Assembly: GCF_002364335.1 (NCBI RefSeq)
Contig: NZ_DEXW01000060.1
Location: 61,811-105,599, forward strand
DNA length: 43,789 bases
Direction: 5' to 3'
DNA from: Winogradskyella sp. UBA3174
GTDB taxonomy: Bacteria > Bacteroidota > Bacteroidia > Flavobacteriales > Flavobacteriaceae
Shown: one piece after another, positions 42,572 through 43,789 of the stretch
Position numbering within the stretch: position 1 is the first letter of the stretch
Layout of the letters: each line of letters starts with the position of its first letter
Translations under genes and position numbers: made by a program
Notes under the pieces: generated by a model
Database searches by the model: none
The model's input: the letters and a program-made list of their open reading frames with translations, nothing else
Told to the model about the DNA's origin: nothing

Positions 42572-43288
42572 ATGAAAAAGTTAATTTTAATAATTTTTTG
42601 TCTAATCATTTCACCAAATCTTTTTTCTCAATCATACACTGTTAACTTTGTTAAAAGTATGAAAGTAAATGTAGTGGAGGACTCCACTAATACTGATGAA
42701 GAAATTGAATATTTAAACTTCGTTAAGCAGATTAATAAAAATCTCGAAAATATTAATTATAAGCTTCTTTTAAATGAAAACGAATCTATATTTAAAGTTG
42801 AAAAAGCGATGAAAATTGACGAAAACGACAGGCAAATCAAATTAGCAACAAGATTAGGAGGAGGAAGAGGTGAGTATTATACTAATTTTATTTCTAAAAA
42901 AATTCTACAAAAAGCTGATGGCTTTGGTCAGTTATTCTTAATTAGTAGTAATCTTAAAGATTTTAAGTGGAAAATTACAAAAGAAAAAAAAATAATTAAT
43001 GGAAAACAAACATATAAAGCTATTTTAATGAATGAGAATGTTGAAAACAAAACATATGCTTGGTTTTGTCCTGATATTCCTTCAACTACTGGGCCTTTGG
43101 GCTATGGAAATTTACCAGGTTTAATTCTTGAATTACACCTTAAAAACGGTTTTGCATTCTATGCGAATAGAATAGTTATATCTTCAGATGTCATTGAAAT
43201 TACACCTCCTGCTAAAGGAAATAAAGTTACACGTGAAGAGTTCGAAAAAATTGAAGAAGAGGCCATGAATAATATAAAAAAAGGCTAA
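42572..43288 (+). CDS. GLPGLI family secreted protein
   Basis: A 238-residue protein with signal LILIIFCLIISPNLFSQ and the name-giving motif region GPLGYGNLPGLILELHL near residue 180, preceded by YKAILMNENVENKTYAWFCPDIP. These proteins are specific to Bacteroidota and are usually encoded just before a TonB-like outer-membrane protein. That holds here, with the next reading frame starting 5 bases after the stop. Their role is unknown, but the pairing suggests a shared surface or transport function. Confidence 0.9.
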   Translation: MKKLILIIFCLIISPNLFSQSYTVNFVKSMKVNVVEDSTNTDEEIEYLNFVKQINKNLENINYKLLLNENESIFKVEKAMKIDENDRQIKLATRLGGGRGEYYTNFISKKILQKADGFGQLFLISSNLKDFKWKITKEKKIINGKQTYKAILMNENVENKTYAWFCPDIPSTTGPLGYGNLPGLILELHLKNGFAFYANRIVISSDVIEITPPAKGNKVTREEFEKIEEEAMNNIKKG

Positions 43289-43292
43289 TGCA

Positions 43293-43789
43293 TTGAAGAA
43301 ATTCAGTAATAAACAAGACTTTTTATTTCACAATGCTATATATTTCGTGTTCTTATTTAACGGTCTATTTGCTCAAAATATAAAAGTCTCAGGCAAAATC
43401 AACGACACCCTACATAACCCATTACCATACGCCAAAATTCTAGCCATACCAAAAGCAGATGACCAAGACGTAAAATTCGCCATCACAGAAAAAGATGGCA
43501 GCTACAAACTAGGTTTAATTAAAAAACCAAACCTACGAATTTACGGTTAGCTATTTAGGCTACAAACCATAACATCCACATACCAAGACCTCGTCAAAAA
43601 CTTTGTCCAAAAAGAAAACCCAAATCAATTAGACGAGGTCATTATAAAATACACACCACCAATTAGCGTAAAAAAAGATACCATAACCTACGATGTCATC
43701 AAGTTTGTCACTGGCGAAGAACGCAAACTCCGAGATGCTCTAAAAAAATTACCAGGAGTCGAAGTGGATCGCGAAGGCAACGTTATGGT
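43293..43789 (+). pseudogene. Outer-membrane beta-barrel receptor gene with disrupted frame (3' end outside window)
   Basis: A TTG start opens a signal peptide (NAIYFVFLFNGLFAQ) and a CarboxypepD_reg-like domain (VSGKINDTLHNPLPYAKILA, FAITEKDGSYKLGL). The frame stops at TAG 43548-43550. From 43522 to 43569 the expected peptide (NQTYEFTVSYLGYKP) is in the next frame; after that the original frame returns with ITSTYQDLVKNF, DEVIIKYTPPIS and LRDALKKLPGVEVDREGN. So an extra A in the A-run at 43521-43526 and a lost base near 43569 cancel, leaving one stop between. Either a true pair of indels or an assembly error. It would be the partner of the GLPGLI gene. Confidence 0.7.

Noticed and set aside
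43521..43569. Programmed ribosomal frameshifting in the receptor gene
   Set aside because: Two opposite shifts would be needed and the second site has no slippery sequence; indels or read errors are simpler.

Overview
The window comes from an AT-rich chromosome of a gliding-type marine Flavobacteriaceae member (Bacteroidota). The evidence is the gldE-gldD pair, the -7 promoter boxes of TAnnTTTG type, TonB-dependent receptors, a GLPGLI-family gene, DUF4301 and CCC-motif proteins, and lipoprotein signals typical of the group. It is mostly a conserved housekeeping backbone. There are no rRNA or tRNA genes, no CRISPR array and no insertion sequence that I can see. The exact genus cannot be settled from the sequence alone.

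Region 1-6452 (minus strand): a long, tightly packed gene chain runs from a phosphopantetheinyl transferase through a GGGP-synthase-like enzyme, a YkoF-like thiamine-binding protein, a PnuC-type transporter, a NadR-like kinase, a DUF4301 protein and ArfB. It ends next to a TonB-dependent receptor preceded by a clear TPP riboswitch. The receptor, binding protein, transporter and kinase look like a thiamine (or thiamine-like) uptake module.

Region 6476-12981: ahcY (S-adenosylhomocysteine hydrolase), a DUF1569 protein, a methionine/glutamine-type aminotransferase and an omega-amidase-like nitrilase suggest sulfur amino acid recycling. A convergent Ig-like lipoprotein gene and comF follow.

Region 13048-22856: a coiled-coil membrane protein, glyS with an apparently leaderless promoter, two outer-membrane proteins, xth, an OmpA-type lipoprotein and an aldo/keto reductase. 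Short interspersed repeats lie in the gaps.

Region 22857-25390: an accessory island. A 19-bp palindrome precedes a secreted HELIH metallopeptidase-like lipoprotein gene that is broken twice, each time by a short tandem duplication. A small lipoprotein gene follows.

Region 25394-31191: RNase G, the tiny ribosomal protein bTHX (29 codons), HU, mutY, ssb, gldE and gldD.

Region 31211-41729 (minus strand): a TonB receptor; a probable operon of DUF3108, tryptophan 2,3-dioxygenase, M23 peptidase and pgi; and the tyrosine catabolic pair hmgA and hppD with a small membrane protein between them.

Region 41730-43789: a second copy of the 19-bp palindrome, a promoter with a leader hairpin, a small secreted peptide gene interrupted by TAG, a GLPGLI gene and the start of an outer-membrane receptor gene with a disrupted frame. 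Four secreted-protein genes in the window carry inactivating changes. This pattern, and the shared palindrome upstream of two of the damaged loci, are the most unusual signals here.
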